Assembly (NCBI GenBank): GCA_017544935.1
Contig: JAFYDF010000024.1
Location: 1 to 35,838 of the forward strand
Source: Clostridia bacterium
GTDB lineage: Bacteria; Bacillota; Clostridia; Christensenellales; Aristaeellaceae
Reading direction: 5' to 3'
DNA length: 35,838 nt
Shown piece by piece: positions 25,050-32,935 of the stretch (position 1 is its first letter; the number at the start of each line of letters is the position of its first letter). A model generated the notes under the pieces. That model was not told where the DNA came from, did not search any database, and was given only the letters and a program-made list of their open reading frames with translations. Position numbers and translations under genes: made by a program.

Positions 25050-25073
25050 AAAATTATCAGGGGGTTTCCATCC

Positions 25074-25355
25074 ATGTACGAAGACAAGACGCTGGTATGC
25101 CGCGACTGTGGGCAGGAATTCGTGTTCACCGCTGGCGAACAGGAATTCTACGCTGAAAAGGGTTTCCAGAATGAGCCCACTCGTTGCAAGGCTTGCCGTC
25201 AGGCGCGCAAGGCCAGCCGTCCGGCTCCCGGCGCTCCCCGCGAGACCTACACCACCACGTGTGCGAATTGCGGCGCCGAGACTACTGTTCCTTTCATTCC
25301 CAAGAACGACCGCCCCATCTACTGCAGCGAGTGCTTCGCCGCTATGCGCCGGTAA
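25074..25355 (+). CDS. Double zinc-ribbon protein
   Basis: The 93-residue product holds two CxxC...CxxC zinc ribbons: Cys9/Cys12 with Cys38/Cys41, and Cys63/Cys66 with Cys84/Cys87. They are joined by a basic Arg/Ala/Pro linker (about 44-58). The first follows the zinc-ribbon form LVCRDCGQEFVFTAGEQEFY common in small clostridial proteins; the second, TTTCANCGAETTVPF...YCSECF, is the CxxC-x-C form. Binding to nucleic acid or ribosome is a fair guess from charge and size, but the function is unknown. The start codon lies nine bases after GGGGG. The 3' end of the candidate RNA is only 24 bases upstream, so the gene is in the same transcript. An intrinsic terminator follows. Confidence 0.82.
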   Translation: MYEDKTLVCRDCGQEFVFTAGEQEFYAEKGFQNEPTRCKACRQARKASRPAPGAPRETYTTTCANCGAETTVPFIPKNDRPIYCSECFAAMRR

Positions 25356-25382
25356 TTTACTACTGGTCAGATGTGTGCAAAC

Positions 25383-25412
25383 CGCGGAAGGCTTTAACGG
25401 CCTTCCGTTTTT
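25383..25412 (+). terminator. Intrinsic terminator of the zinc-ribbon gene
   Basis: An 8-bp stem (25385-25392 with 25400-25407), 7-base loop and TTTTT on the plus strand, 29 bases past the stop. Confidence 0.9.
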
Positions 25413-25421
25413 GTTATAAGG

Positions 25422-25453
25422 AAAGAGTGTTCCGAAAAACTGGAACACTCTTT
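25422..25453 (-). terminator. Terminator hairpin of the FGGY kinase gene
   Basis: A perfect 12-bp stem (25422-25433 with 25442-25453) with an 8-base loop lies 24 bases beyond the kinase stop. Its minus-strand 3' arm ends TTT followed by CCTT, a weak T tract. It sits back to back with the zinc-ribbon terminator. Confidence 0.7.
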
Positions 25454-25477
25454 AGTGATTTTTGGGCAGCAGACGCA

Positions 25478-26998
25478 TTATTGTTCTTGCTGATAATCAT
25501 ACAGTGTGGCATATGCTCCGGCCATTTGTGGGTACAGGCTGCGGAATACTTCCAGGTGCCTGCGATAGGCTGTATATGCTTCTGGATCAGGCTGATACTC
25601 ACGCTGATAATGGATACACTGTGCTGCTTCGACAAAACCGTTGTACCAGCCAATGCCGACGCCTGCAATTACTGCCGCGCCCAGCGAAGTGGCTTCATGC
25701 GGTGTCGCATGGATCTTCACGGTCACGCCGAACATATCAGCGGCCATCTGTCCCCACATATGGCTCTTAGCTCCGCCGCCGATCAGTGTAAGCCCACGGA
25801 CAGGCAGGTCATTTTCATCCAGAATTGCTCCGCACATGTTCAGCGATTGCATGACGCCTTCGTAAGCCGCACGGGTTACATGACGCCGGTCGTGATAGAG
25901 AGTAAAGCCAATCAGTGTACCACTGACTTTAGCTGTCCACCATGGCGTGCGCTCACCCATCAGGGTGGGCAGATAGAAGACACCCTGCGCACCTGCAGGG
26001 ACAGACCTGGCCATTTCTTCCAAAGCATCGAAATCAGGCTTCTGTCCATCAGGGCAGATCAGATTCTCGACCGCCCAGTTGAAGGCTGCTGAACCGCACT
26101 GCACAGTACCGCAGACATTATAGCTTTCTCCGTCTGCATCAAAATAGTTGAAGAGTCGCATTTCCTTATCTATAACAGGCGCTTTGCTCATGGAACTGAC
26201 CCAGGCTGAGCTGCCGATGTTTACATAAGCATCCCCGACCGTATGAGTTCGCGCACCGTGCGCAGCGCAGGCTCCATCACCTGCGCCGACTGCAACAGGG
26301 AGTCCGGCAGGCAATCCGGTCATGGCTGCAAATTCAGCACTGAGCCCGGCGGTGACATCATAAGATGAGAGCAGGGCGGGCATTTTGTCGATGTCGACCC
26401 CACATGTCTTTAGAATTTCCCATGCCCAGTCACCGGTGTGCATGCTGAGACAGTTACACAAGGAAGCATCACTGCGGTCAGTGTACCCGATGCGACCGGT
26501 CAGACGTCCATAGAGGTAATCCTTGATGTTGACGAACTTCCATGCTCTGTCATAGACTTCACGGGCGTTTTCCTTCATCCAGACATACTTGGGTAGACCG
26601 CTGTGTACATCAATGCGGTTGCCCGTTTCACCGTAATAATCGGCTAATGGAATCAGGCGGCGGATTCCCTCTGTCTGTGGTTCTGCACGCAAGTCACTGT
26701 GAATGATGTTGTCATGTAATGCAAGACCGTTATGATCAATAGGAATACAGCCGTTCATTGTACCACTGAATACCAGCGCCGCGCATTCGGCATCAGTGAG
26801 CTGTTCTGTTACGCCGCGAATAGCGCGCAGTGAGGCGGCCAGCTGTTCTTCCGGCTTCTGCTGTGACCAGCCGGGCGCGGGATAGTAAGTGGGATATGCT
26901 TCCACACGGCTGCCCAGTGCCTTGCCCTCACGGGTAAACGCCGCACATTTGACACCGGTGGTACCAGCGTCCAGAGTCAGGATATAGTTTGTTTTCAT
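25478..26998 (-). CDS. FGGY family carbohydrate kinase (xylulokinase-like)
   Basis: The 506-residue sugar kinase phosphorylates a ketose or polyol with ATP. It has the N-terminal phosphate motif LTLDAGTTGVK (Asp10), the catalytic base in VGAGDGACAAHGA (Asp241), and the C-terminal LIGGGAKSHMWGQMAADMFGVTV with EATSLGAAVIAGVG. These fit the xylulokinase branch of FGGY; other pentulose or hexulose kinases are possible. The start is preceded by AGGTG, with the GNAT stop only eight bases upstream. Together with the SorE-like reductase and PfkB kinase it suggests ketose or polyol catabolism. A terminator hairpin follows the stop. Confidence 0.85.
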   Translation of the reverse strand: MKTNYILTLDAGTTGVKCAAFTREGKALGSRVEAYPTYYPAPGWSQQKPEEQLAASLRAIRGVTEQLTDAECAALVFSGTMNGCIPIDHNGLALHDNIIHSDLRAEPQTEGIRRLIPLADYYGETGNRIDVHSGLPKYVWMKENAREVYDRAWKFVNIKDYLYGRLTGRIGYTDRSDASLCNCLSMHTGDWAWEILKTCGVDIDKMPALLSSYDVTAGLSAEFAAMTGLPAGLPVAVGAGDGACAAHGARTHTVGDAYVNIGSSAWVSSMSKAPVIDKEMRLFNYFDADGESYNVCGTVQCGSAAFNWAVENLICPDGQKPDFDALEEMARSVPAGAQGVFYLPTLMGERTPWWTAKVSGTLIGFTLYHDRRHVTRAAYEGVMQSLNMCGAILDENDLPVRGLTLIGGGAKSHMWGQMAADMFGVTVKIHATPHEATSLGAAVIAGVGIGWYNGFVEAAQCIHYQREYQPDPEAYTAYRRHLEVFRSLYPQMAGAYATLYDYQQEQ

Positions 26999-27006
26999 GA
27001 CATCAC

Positions 27007-27468
27007 CTATTCTTTTCCTGAGGAGTTATTCTGCTCGGGATCCCGTTGCATGATGCAGCGCGTTTTTCCAATTGGCTTGATCATCCGAAATCCCATTTTT
27101 TCATACAGGGAAACCGCGGGTTTGTTTTCTTTGAACACATATAGAAACACAGGAAGTTCAGTCTCGCAGCAGCATTTTTGTATGATTGCTGTGCCGACAC
27201 CCTGGCCTCGGTATTCAGACAGTACATAGAGGTCATCCAGTTCCATTTTGCCTTCTTCTGGGGAGAAGTGATAATAGGCGACGACTTTCCCATCGGATAC
27301 TACACGCACATACTCACTGATCAGCTTTGTGATTTTCCTTTGGGTCCATGCCAGTACATCATGGATGCAGACGTCCTCGGGATCCTCATACTGCTCGATC
27401 AGATCTTTACAGAAGGTATAGATCTGATCAATATCATCCGGTTGTGCCTGTTCAAAGAGAAGGTTCAT
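27007..27468 (-). CDS. GNAT family N-acetyltransferase
   Basis: The 153-residue product has the GNAT core: DLYVLSEYRGQGVGTAIIQKC, where RGQGVG is the acetyl-CoA pyrophosphate loop, followed by LYVFKENKPAVSLYEKMGF, the usual last strand-helix. It moves an acetyl group from acetyl-CoA to an amine of unknown identity. The start follows GAGGA. It lies between two sugar genes: eight bases before the FGGY kinase and about 85 bases after the SorE-like gene, with a terminator in that gap. There is no room for a separate promoter, so it depends on readthrough. A link to sugar metabolism is not obvious. Confidence 0.8.
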   Translation of the reverse strand: MNLLFEQAQPDDIDQIYTFCKDLIEQYEDPEDVCIHDVLAWTQRKITKLISEYVRVVSDGKVVAYYHFSPEEGKMELDDLYVLSEYRGQGVGTAIIQKCCCETELPVFLYVFKENKPAVSLYEKMGFRMIKPIGKTRCIMQRDPEQNNSSGKE

Positions 27469-27501
27469 TCCGATTATCCTCGCTAGGCTTCTGTTCTGTA
27501 C

Positions 27502-27535
27502 GAAAAGCGGGGGAATCCTTGAAAGAATTCCCCCG
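27502..27535 (-). terminator. Intrinsic terminator after the SorE-like gene
   Basis: A perfect 9-bp stem (27508-27516 with 27527-27535), 10-base loop, with CTTTTC following on the minus strand. It stands between the reductase and GNAT genes and would lower expression of the two downstream genes. Confidence 0.75.
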
Positions 27536-27552
27536 TATCAGGGCAACGATGT

Positions 27553-28815
27553 TTAGTCAACGTTCTCCCAATTGCTGAGCAGGTAGCGCTCGGCTTCGCC
27601 GCACCACAGACCACTGTGGGCTTTGCAGATTCTGTCAAGTTCTGCGAAACGCGGATCTTTTTCACCCAGTTTACCGAAATCATCGATTGCGGTCAGCGGC
27701 ATATTGATGTGAGTATAGATCAGCTTTTTGCCGCCGGGGATCTTGGGCAGGTTCAGCGTGGTTTCTGCAGAACTGTCCAGACCGCCGATATGAGTAACCA
27801 TGACAGCGGGACGGATCTTACCGGCTGCGGTCAGCTCCAGGCACTCGACCATGTCGGCAGTGTTGCCACCAGTTGTACCGATAACATGGGTGCTGCTGTA
27901 GTGTACATCATAGTAATTCAGCTTTGCACTGAACTTGTTGTCGGTAGGACCGGCAAAGAAGTTCAGGCAGCCATCGCGGCCCAGAATATCGCTGGCCAGT
28001 TCGACCACACTGGTAACCGGGGCATAGGCGAACACATCATCATAACCGCCGCCTACCAGGCCTTTGAGGTATTCAGCTGCATCGGGAACATCACGGGTGT
28101 TGACGAACATTACATTGACACCGGTCGGCTCTACCAGTTCCTTGGGGAACAGTTCACGTGCGCGCTCCAGACGAGCTTCATCGATATCTGTCACAACCAG
28201 CGTGCCAGGGCGGCGGTCGCAGTGGATGATGTATTCAGCCATGCCCAGGCCCATGGGGCCGGCGCCGGCCAGGATCGCCATCTTACCGCCTTCACGAATG
28301 CCCATTTCATGCTGATATACACCCATCTTGGTATGGAAGGTAGCATGTGCAGCACCGATAGAACAGCTGTACGGCTCAGCCAGGGAAGCCTCAAAGAAGG
28401 CATCACCTTTATATTCGAGGAAGCAGCCAAGTTCGAAAACTTCCTGCGGGATAATGCAGTAGGTGCAGTCACCGCCGAAATATGGATAGCTGTATCCCGG
28501 GCTCCACATTGTGCCCTTGTAGTTCAGAGCGGGTTGCAGGGTGAACTTCATGCCGGGCTTATACTGATCCTGATACTTTTTACCGACTTTTTCGATAATG
28601 CCGGCGAACTCATGGCCCATGATGGCCGGATGCTCGGCTACGTCATCATGTACGCGCTTATGCTTCTCGCCCAGCATAGCGCATTTGTAGGTGGACATGC
28701 AGATGCTGTCGGATACGACCTTGACCAGCATTTCATCATCCTTAATTTCGGGCAGTTCGAACTCCATGACCCGCAGGTCGTTCGCGCCATGCAGGCGCAG
28801 TGCACGGGTTTTCAT
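27553..28815 (-). CDS. Zinc-dependent alcohol dehydrogenase, L-sorbose-1-phosphate reductase (SorE)-like
   Basis: The 420-residue product is a medium-chain dehydrogenase. Catalytic zinc ligands are visible as Cys39 (DSICMS), His68-Glu69 (GHEF) and probably Glu147 (ASLAEP). The Rossmann motif is GAGPMG (184-189), followed by LVVTDID, which predicts NAD(H). The structural-zinc four-Cys lobe is absent. Segments such as MKTRALRLHG at the start, DGCLNFFAGPTDNKFSA, NYYDVHYSSTHVIGTTGGNT and GGKKLIYT closely recall SorE, which reduces L-sorbose-1-phosphate to D-glucitol-6-phosphate. AGGAGG lies 11 bases upstream. It follows the PfkB kinase by 32 bases in the same unit. The assignment rests on remembered SorE sequence; the exact substrate remains inferred. 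Confidence 0.75.
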   Translation of the reverse strand: MKTRALRLHGANDLRVMEFELPEIKDDEMLVKVVSDSICMSTYKCAMLGEKHKRVHDDVAEHPAIMGHEFAGIIEKVGKKYQDQYKPGMKFTLQPALNYKGTMWSPGYSYPYFGGDCTYCIIPQEVFELGCFLEYKGDAFFEASLAEPYSCSIGAAHATFHTKMGVYQHEMGIREGGKMAILAGAGPMGLGMAEYIIHCDRRPGTLVVTDIDEARLERARELFPKELVEPTGVNVMFVNTRDVPDAAEYLKGLVGGGYDDVFAYAPVTSVVELASDILGRDGCLNFFAGPTDNKFSAKLNYYDVHYSSTHVIGTTGGNTADMVECLELTAAGKIRPAVMVTHIGGLDSSAETTLNLPKIPGGKKLIYTHINMPLTAIDDFGKLGEKDPRFAELDRICKAHSGLWCGEAERYLLSNWENVD

Positions 28816-28847
28816 AATAGATGCTTCCTCCTAATTTTTATTTCAAA

Positions 28848-29777
28848 TCACAGGGTTTCGAGTTCTACTTTAGGCAGCAACTCGCGAACGACATTCATGT
28901 CTGCTGCCTGTGTGCCAGGTGTCATGACGGTCGCAGCACTGACAGCCATTGCAAGCGCGCAAGTGTCACGGAATGACATGCCGCTGACTGCACCATGAGC
29001 CATGGTGGCCATCATGCTGTCGCCGGCTCCGACTGTGCTCTGTACAGGAACGCGCAGGCCTTTGCCGCGCAGGACTTCGTTCTTGGTGACGAACAGCGCG
29101 CCATCACCACCCAGAGAGACAACGACCGTTTCGATACCGCCTTCAACGAGCTCCTTCGCAGCGGCGGCGAGGTCGGCGATCCCGCTGAAGCTGCGGCCAA
29201 GCAGACGACCGAGCTCGGCATCATTAGGCTTGATCATTGCAGGGCATGCCTTTGCACCGGCAATCAGCAGTGCAGCATCGGCATCCATATATACTTTGAT
29301 CCCACGCGCCTTGAAACGCGTGATCCAGTCGGCGAAAATAGTATCTGCCGTTCCGGCTGGTGCTTTACCGGCCAGGACAACGATATCGCCGGGGTTTGCG
29401 GCGGCAGCAGCTTTCTCAAATACACTTTCCAATACTTCCTCACTGACAGGCGCGCCGGGTTCATTGATATCAGTGTTGGTATGGCTGACAGGATCGATCA
29501 CCTTGAGGTTCGTGCGTGTATCTTGCGGTACCCAGGCAAAATCACAGGCGATACCCATTTCCTGAAGTGCATTTTCAATATAGCGGCCTGTGCCGCCGCC
29601 CAGAATGCCGGTGGCCAGACTGTCAGTGCCAAGTGCTTTAAGTACCTTGGATACATTAATGCCCTTTCCGCCTGCATCCAGACGCAGACTCTGGATACGG
29701 TTGACCTGATCCACGGCAAAACCGGGCAGAACCACAGTTTTATCCAATGCAGGTGTCAGCGTTACAGTGACAATCAT
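28848..29777 (-). CDS. fruK: PfkB-family 1-phosphofructokinase (or tagatose-6-phosphate kinase)
   Basis: The 309-residue kinase has the short FruK/LacC form: N-terminus MIVTVTLTPALDKTV, GGKGINVSKVL (36-46), KPNDAELGRLLGR, and the anion-hole/catalytic base GAGDS (250-254, Asp253). It would phosphorylate fructose-1-phosphate to the 1,6-bisphosphate, or tagatose-6-phosphate likewise. The start at 29777 follows AGGAG; an upstream in-frame ATG at 29816 has no ribosome site. It heads the unit pfkB-reductase(-GNAT-FGGY kinase). No fructose PTS gene is in the window, so the source of its substrate is not visible. Confidence 0.85.
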   Translation of the reverse strand: MIVTVTLTPALDKTVVLPGFAVDQVNRIQSLRLDAGGKGINVSKVLKALGTDSLATGILGGGTGRYIENALQEMGIACDFAWVPQDTRTNLKVIDPVSHTNTDINEPGAPVSEEVLESVFEKAAAAANPGDIVVLAGKAPAGTADTIFADWITRFKARGIKVYMDADAALLIAGAKACPAMIKPNDAELGRLLGRSFSGIADLAAAAKELVEGGIETVVVSLGGDGALFVTKNEVLRGKGLRVPVQSTVGAGDSMMATMAHGAVSGMSFRDTCALAMAVSAATVMTPGTQAADMNVVRELLPKVELETL

Positions 29778-29848
29778 ATTCCGTCTCTCCTTTTTGCTGT
29801 AAAATGAGCGAAACAAACGTAAATTATGATTTGATTAACCACGAGGCT

Positions 29849-29877
29849 ATCATATCATTCTGGAGTGCAAAATGCAA
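29849..29877 (-). promoter_or_regulatory. Promoter of the fruK-like/SorE-like unit
   Basis: TTGCAT (29877-29872, minus strand) and TATGAT (29854-29849) are spaced by 17 bp, about 70 bases before the start, just downstream of the terminator of the preceding unit. Confidence 0.7.
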
Positions 29878-29887
29878 GCATAACACA

Positions 29888-29912
29888 TAAAAATAGGCCC
29901 AGAACCGGGCCT
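29888..29912 (-). terminator. Intrinsic terminator of the HAD-rlmH-recF-HAD-secreted protein unit
   Basis: A GC-only core stem (29895-29900 with 29907-29912, 6-base loop) is followed on the minus strand by ATTTTTATG. It lies about 45 bases past the secreted-protein stop. Confidence 0.88.
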
Positions 29913-29955
29913 GCATGCGTGTATAATAGACAATTTGTTGTTGGAAGACTGGGAT

Positions 29956-31125
29956 TTACTGTTTTATGTCGCTGAACTTCCAAGACTCGCGGTCCAAATG
30001 CATGAGAATGGCATAGCCGTACTGTTTCCCGTTCATTTTGCCGGACTGGGCCACATAGAACAGATCGTTTCCGATACTAATGAATCCGGTATCAGCTACG
30101 CGCGGCATAACAGGAATGCTCCAGACTCCGCTTTCGTTGTGCAGTATGCCAGCTCCTGCCTTAAGCGTCAGCATATCACCGCGCAAGCCTTCTTCATATG
30201 CCATGCCGTACGCGGGTAGCGTTTCTTCACGTACAGGCATGCTGCCGTCGACCAGATAGATCGGGCTATTGGGATACTGTTCTTTCTGACCAGGGTATAC
30301 GATCATCCATAGATCACCAGTATCTCGGTCGTATTCCAGATTCTGCACACCGTATTGCGTATTGCCGGTATAAACAAACAGCTTTTTATAGAGTGCAGGC
30401 CCTTCGGTATGCGGCGCGTTCTGATCAAATGGCATAGGACTGAATGTCTCGGGATCAAAGCACAGCAGCACCTGGCAGTCATTGTCCTGCCGGTCGTTGT
30501 TACGGTATATGCCATATGCGACGAACATGTATTCTTTAGCATCTGTACTGCCTGGCATGTAACCGAAAGTGACACCGTCGATGCCGGAGCACCCGAAACG
30601 ATGTCCCATCGAATCGATTGCGTTCTCATGCTCTCCAGCATCCAGATCATCGATATAATCGCGAACGACTTCATCCATATACAGAGTTGTCATCACGCCG
30701 CTTGTCTTATAGTCCATGTCCATATCTGTGATGGCATCGCAATCGAACACGGCGATATAGAACTTTTCTGCTGCCTTATATTCAAGAGATCCATATACAT
30801 GACCGTCATGATATGCCAGACATCCCAGATGGGCTCCGCCACCGTAGATACCGCCGGCCAACAGGCCTGTGACACTGCCAACGATTTTGTTCTCGCGCAT
30901 ATCGATTTTTACGAGCCTGTCGGTAAAGGACATATACATGTAATTCAGCTCATCATCACAGGCAATGCCCTGCAGATGTCCTGCGGGTGAGCCCCAGGCG
31001 CCGCCATAGACTTTCCTGGGAAGGCCTGCAGCATTGATTTCAGCTGCTTTTGCCATCTGTATTGATGCGAAGAGGGTACCCAAAGCCAATACGAGCGCGA
31101 CCGTCAGTACAGCAAACCGTTTCAT
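29956..31125 (-). CDS. Secreted protein with beta-propeller-like repeats
   Basis: The 389-residue product has a long signal peptide (about residues 1-27, AKA before Ala-Glu). The mature part alternates short strands with motifs such as GIACDDELNYMYMSF, LGCLAYHDGHVYGSLE, VQNLEYDRDTGDLWMIVYPG and TGFISIGNDLFYVAQSG, resembling the blades of a beta-propeller sensor or binding protein. I see no catalytic motif. No lipobox or wall anchor is present, so it may be released. The ribosome site is weak (AAAGGT). It follows the HAD hydrolase by 27 bases and ends the unit that includes recF and rlmH. Function unknown. Confidence 0.65.
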   Translation of the reverse strand: MKRFAVLTVALVLALGTLFASIQMAKAAEINAAGLPRKVYGGAWGSPAGHLQGIACDDELNYMYMSFTDRLVKIDMRENKIVGSVTGLLAGGIYGGGAHLGCLAYHDGHVYGSLEYKAAEKFYIAVFDCDAITDMDMDYKTSGVMTTLYMDEVVRDYIDDLDAGEHENAIDSMGHRFGCSGIDGVTFGYMPGSTDAKEYMFVAYGIYRNNDRQDNDCQVLLCFDPETFSPMPFDQNAPHTEGPALYKKLFVYTGNTQYGVQNLEYDRDTGDLWMIVYPGQKEQYPNSPIYLVDGSMPVREETLPAYGMAYEEGLRGDMLTLKAGAGILHNESGVWSIPVMPRVADTGFISIGNDLFYVAQSGKMNGKQYGYAILMHLDRESWKFSDIKQ

Positions 31126-31152
31126 CTTATCGACCTTTCACTTTATATGACC

Positions 31153-31797
31153 TTATTCTGGCCATTTCTCAAAGATCTGCTTTGCAGCGTCCCGGAGCGT
31201 CTCCGCTACAGGTACGCCTGCCATTTTCAGGGTTTCGGGTAACTGATGTCCTCCGCAGACCAGAATGCAGTAGCAGCCCATGGCACGTGCTACATCTGCG
31301 TCGTGCAGCGTATCGCCGATCATCACACAGTCATCGGGAATAATACCGCTGGTGTTCATCCATTCTCGGCCGATGCCTTCTTTTGAAGTCGCATAGATAT
31401 GATCCAGTCCCAGGACGGTATCAAAGCAATGCAGAATATCAAAACGTGCTGCCTGCCCGAGAAGGTTATCACGCTTACTGGCGGATAAAATCACTTGGCA
31501 AAATCCGGCACTCCGAAATGCTTCAAGCACTTCCTTTGCATCTTTACGCAAGGGACAAGTGATCTCATTGCGCATATAAGCCGCCATCCATTGCGGGGCT
31601 ACTTCATCGAAAAGTGCACCTTTGATTCCCACACGGGCATAGTAGTCACGGACAGGAAATCCAAACACGGAGCGGTATGTATTAATCGAAGGCACTGTAG
31701 GCAGATGATATTTTTCCAGCATTTCGTTCAGGCAGTCAAAGCTTACCTGTACATCATCCAGCAGTGTGCCGTTCCAATCCCAAATGATCGTTTTCAA
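31153..31797 (-). CDS. HAD-superfamily hydrolase (phosphoglycolate-phosphatase-like), TTG start
   Basis: The 214-residue product has HAD motif I as DWNGTLLDD (Asp7 nucleophile, with Asn9 where most phosphatases have the second Asp), motif II in VILSAS and motif III/IV in MIGDTLHDADVARAMG. A helical cap lies between about residues 15 and 85. It probably removes phosphate from a small metabolite; the substrate is unknown. The Asn in motif I is shared by a known DWNGT subgroup, so it need not be inactive. The start codon is TTG, overlapping the recF stop in TTGA, with GGAGG seven bases upstream. It is translationally coupled to recF. Confidence 0.82.
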   Translation of the reverse strand: MKTIIWDWNGTLLDDVQVSFDCLNEMLEKYHLPTVPSINTYRSVFGFPVRDYYARVGIKGALFDEVAPQWMAAYMRNEITCPLRKDAKEVLEAFRSAGFCQVILSASKRDNLLGQAARFDILHCFDTVLGLDHIYATSKEGIGREWMNTSGIIPDDCVMIGDTLHDADVARAMGCYCILVCGGHQLPETLKMAGVPVAETLRDAAKQIFEKWPE

Positions 31798-32906
31798 GTC
31801 GTTTCCTCCGTTGTAATAGTGCCGTCATGTACACGCAGTACAGCATCAGGCTTGGCCCCTGTCAGATCGCTCATATCCGTACATGTCAGAAGTGTCTGGA
31901 TTCCGCCAATGCACGCGAGCAGGCGTGTACGCCGGCCTGAATCCAGTTCGCTGAGCACATCATCCAGTAGCAGGAGCGGAGCCTCTCCCTGCCGTGAGGT
32001 TAGCAGATCAACTTCGCTCAGCCGCAGTGCCAGTACAGCAGTGCGTGCCTGTCCCTGTGAGGCGAAAGCACGCATGTCCGCACCGGAGAGATTCAGAGTG
32101 AGATCATCGCGGTGTGGTCCTGCAGTGGTCGTGATGCGACGCAGATCTTCTTCGCGTCGCTCGTGCAGCAGATTCAGAAACACCGAAGCAGGTTCGGTCG
32201 TGTCTGCCAAATGACCGACATAACGCAGGGAAAAGACCTCGTCTTCCCGTCCTCCAATGTTCGCATAATAGTCTCGAGCAAGTTTATCCAGTGCCTGGGC
32301 TGCAAATTGCCGCGCTTTCACAACAGGAACAGCAGCTTGTGCCAGCTGTTCATCCCATACGTCGAGCGTGACAGGCTTTGCCTCACCGCGCACAATGGAA
32401 TGCAGCAGAGCATTTCGCTGCTTCAGTGCGGAGTTGTAGGTCTGTAAAGCATAATAATACCCTGCACCGCACTGCGAAAGCAGCATATTCAGAAAACGCC
32501 GGCGCTCCTGGGGAGCTCCGCGGATGATATCCAGGTCTTCAGGAGAGAACATCACGCAGGTCGCATGACCCATCAACTCACCTGTGCGTGAGGCAGTCTT
32601 ACCGTTGATATAGATGACCTTGCGCTTTTTCTGCTCTGGCATGAACAGACGCACACCGACTTCATCTACACCATCGCTGCGCTGTACGCGCAGTTGCACG
32701 GCACAAGTTTCCTGCCCGCTGCGGATCATCTCACGGTCATTGCCGGTCCGATGACTGCGGCCCAGGCAACATAAATGTACGGCTTCGAGCAGATTGGTCT
32801 TGCCCGTGCCGTTCTCGCCTACGAATACTGTTACGCCGCGGGGCGGAGTAAGCAGTACCTGATGGTAGGACCTGAAATCATGTAGCCTGAGGGATTGCAG
32901 ATACAT
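31794..32906 (-). CDS. recF: DNA replication/repair protein RecF
   Basis: The 370-residue ATPase loads RecA at single-strand gaps together with RecO and RecR. The N-terminus MYLQSLRLHDFRSY and Walker A GENGTGKT (30-37) are typical, as are the downstream MFSPEDLDIIRGAPQERRRFL, GPHRDD, the SQGQ signature region and Walker B LLLLDDVLSELD (311-322). Length is normal for the family. It starts 29 bases after the rlmH stop. Unlike the classical dnaA-dnaN-recF-gyrB order it stands with two HAD genes, rlmH and a secreted protein, yet close to a cluster of DnaA boxes at 34180-34441. Confidence 0.93.
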   Translation of the reverse strand: MYLQSLRLHDFRSYHQVLLTPPRGVTVFVGENGTGKTNLLEAVHLCCLGRSHRTGNDREMIRSGQETCAVQLRVQRSDGVDEVGVRLFMPEQKKRKVIYINGKTASRTGELMGHATCVMFSPEDLDIIRGAPQERRRFLNMLLSQCGAGYYYALQTYNSALKQRNALLHSIVRGEAKPVTLDVWDEQLAQAAVPVVKARQFAAQALDKLARDYYANIGGREDEVFSLRYVGHLADTTEPASVFLNLLHERREEDLRRITTTAGPHRDDLTLNLSGADMRAFASQGQARTAVLALRLSEVDLLTSRQGEAPLLLLDDVLSELDSGRRTRLLACIGGIQTLLTCTDMSDLTGAKPDAVLRVHDGTITTEETT

Positions 32907-32935
32907 AGAAGCCTTTCATTAATAAACTGTAGGTA

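Noticed and set aside
27616..28998. 460-codon plus-strand frame opposite the SorE-like gene
   Set aside because: The minus-strand gene has clear dehydrogenase motifs, a ribosome site and operon context; the opposite frame has none.
31153..31797. HAD protein as a catalytically dead pseudo-enzyme because of Asn in motif I
   Set aside because: The DWNGT form is common in a HAD subgroup and the other motifs are intact.
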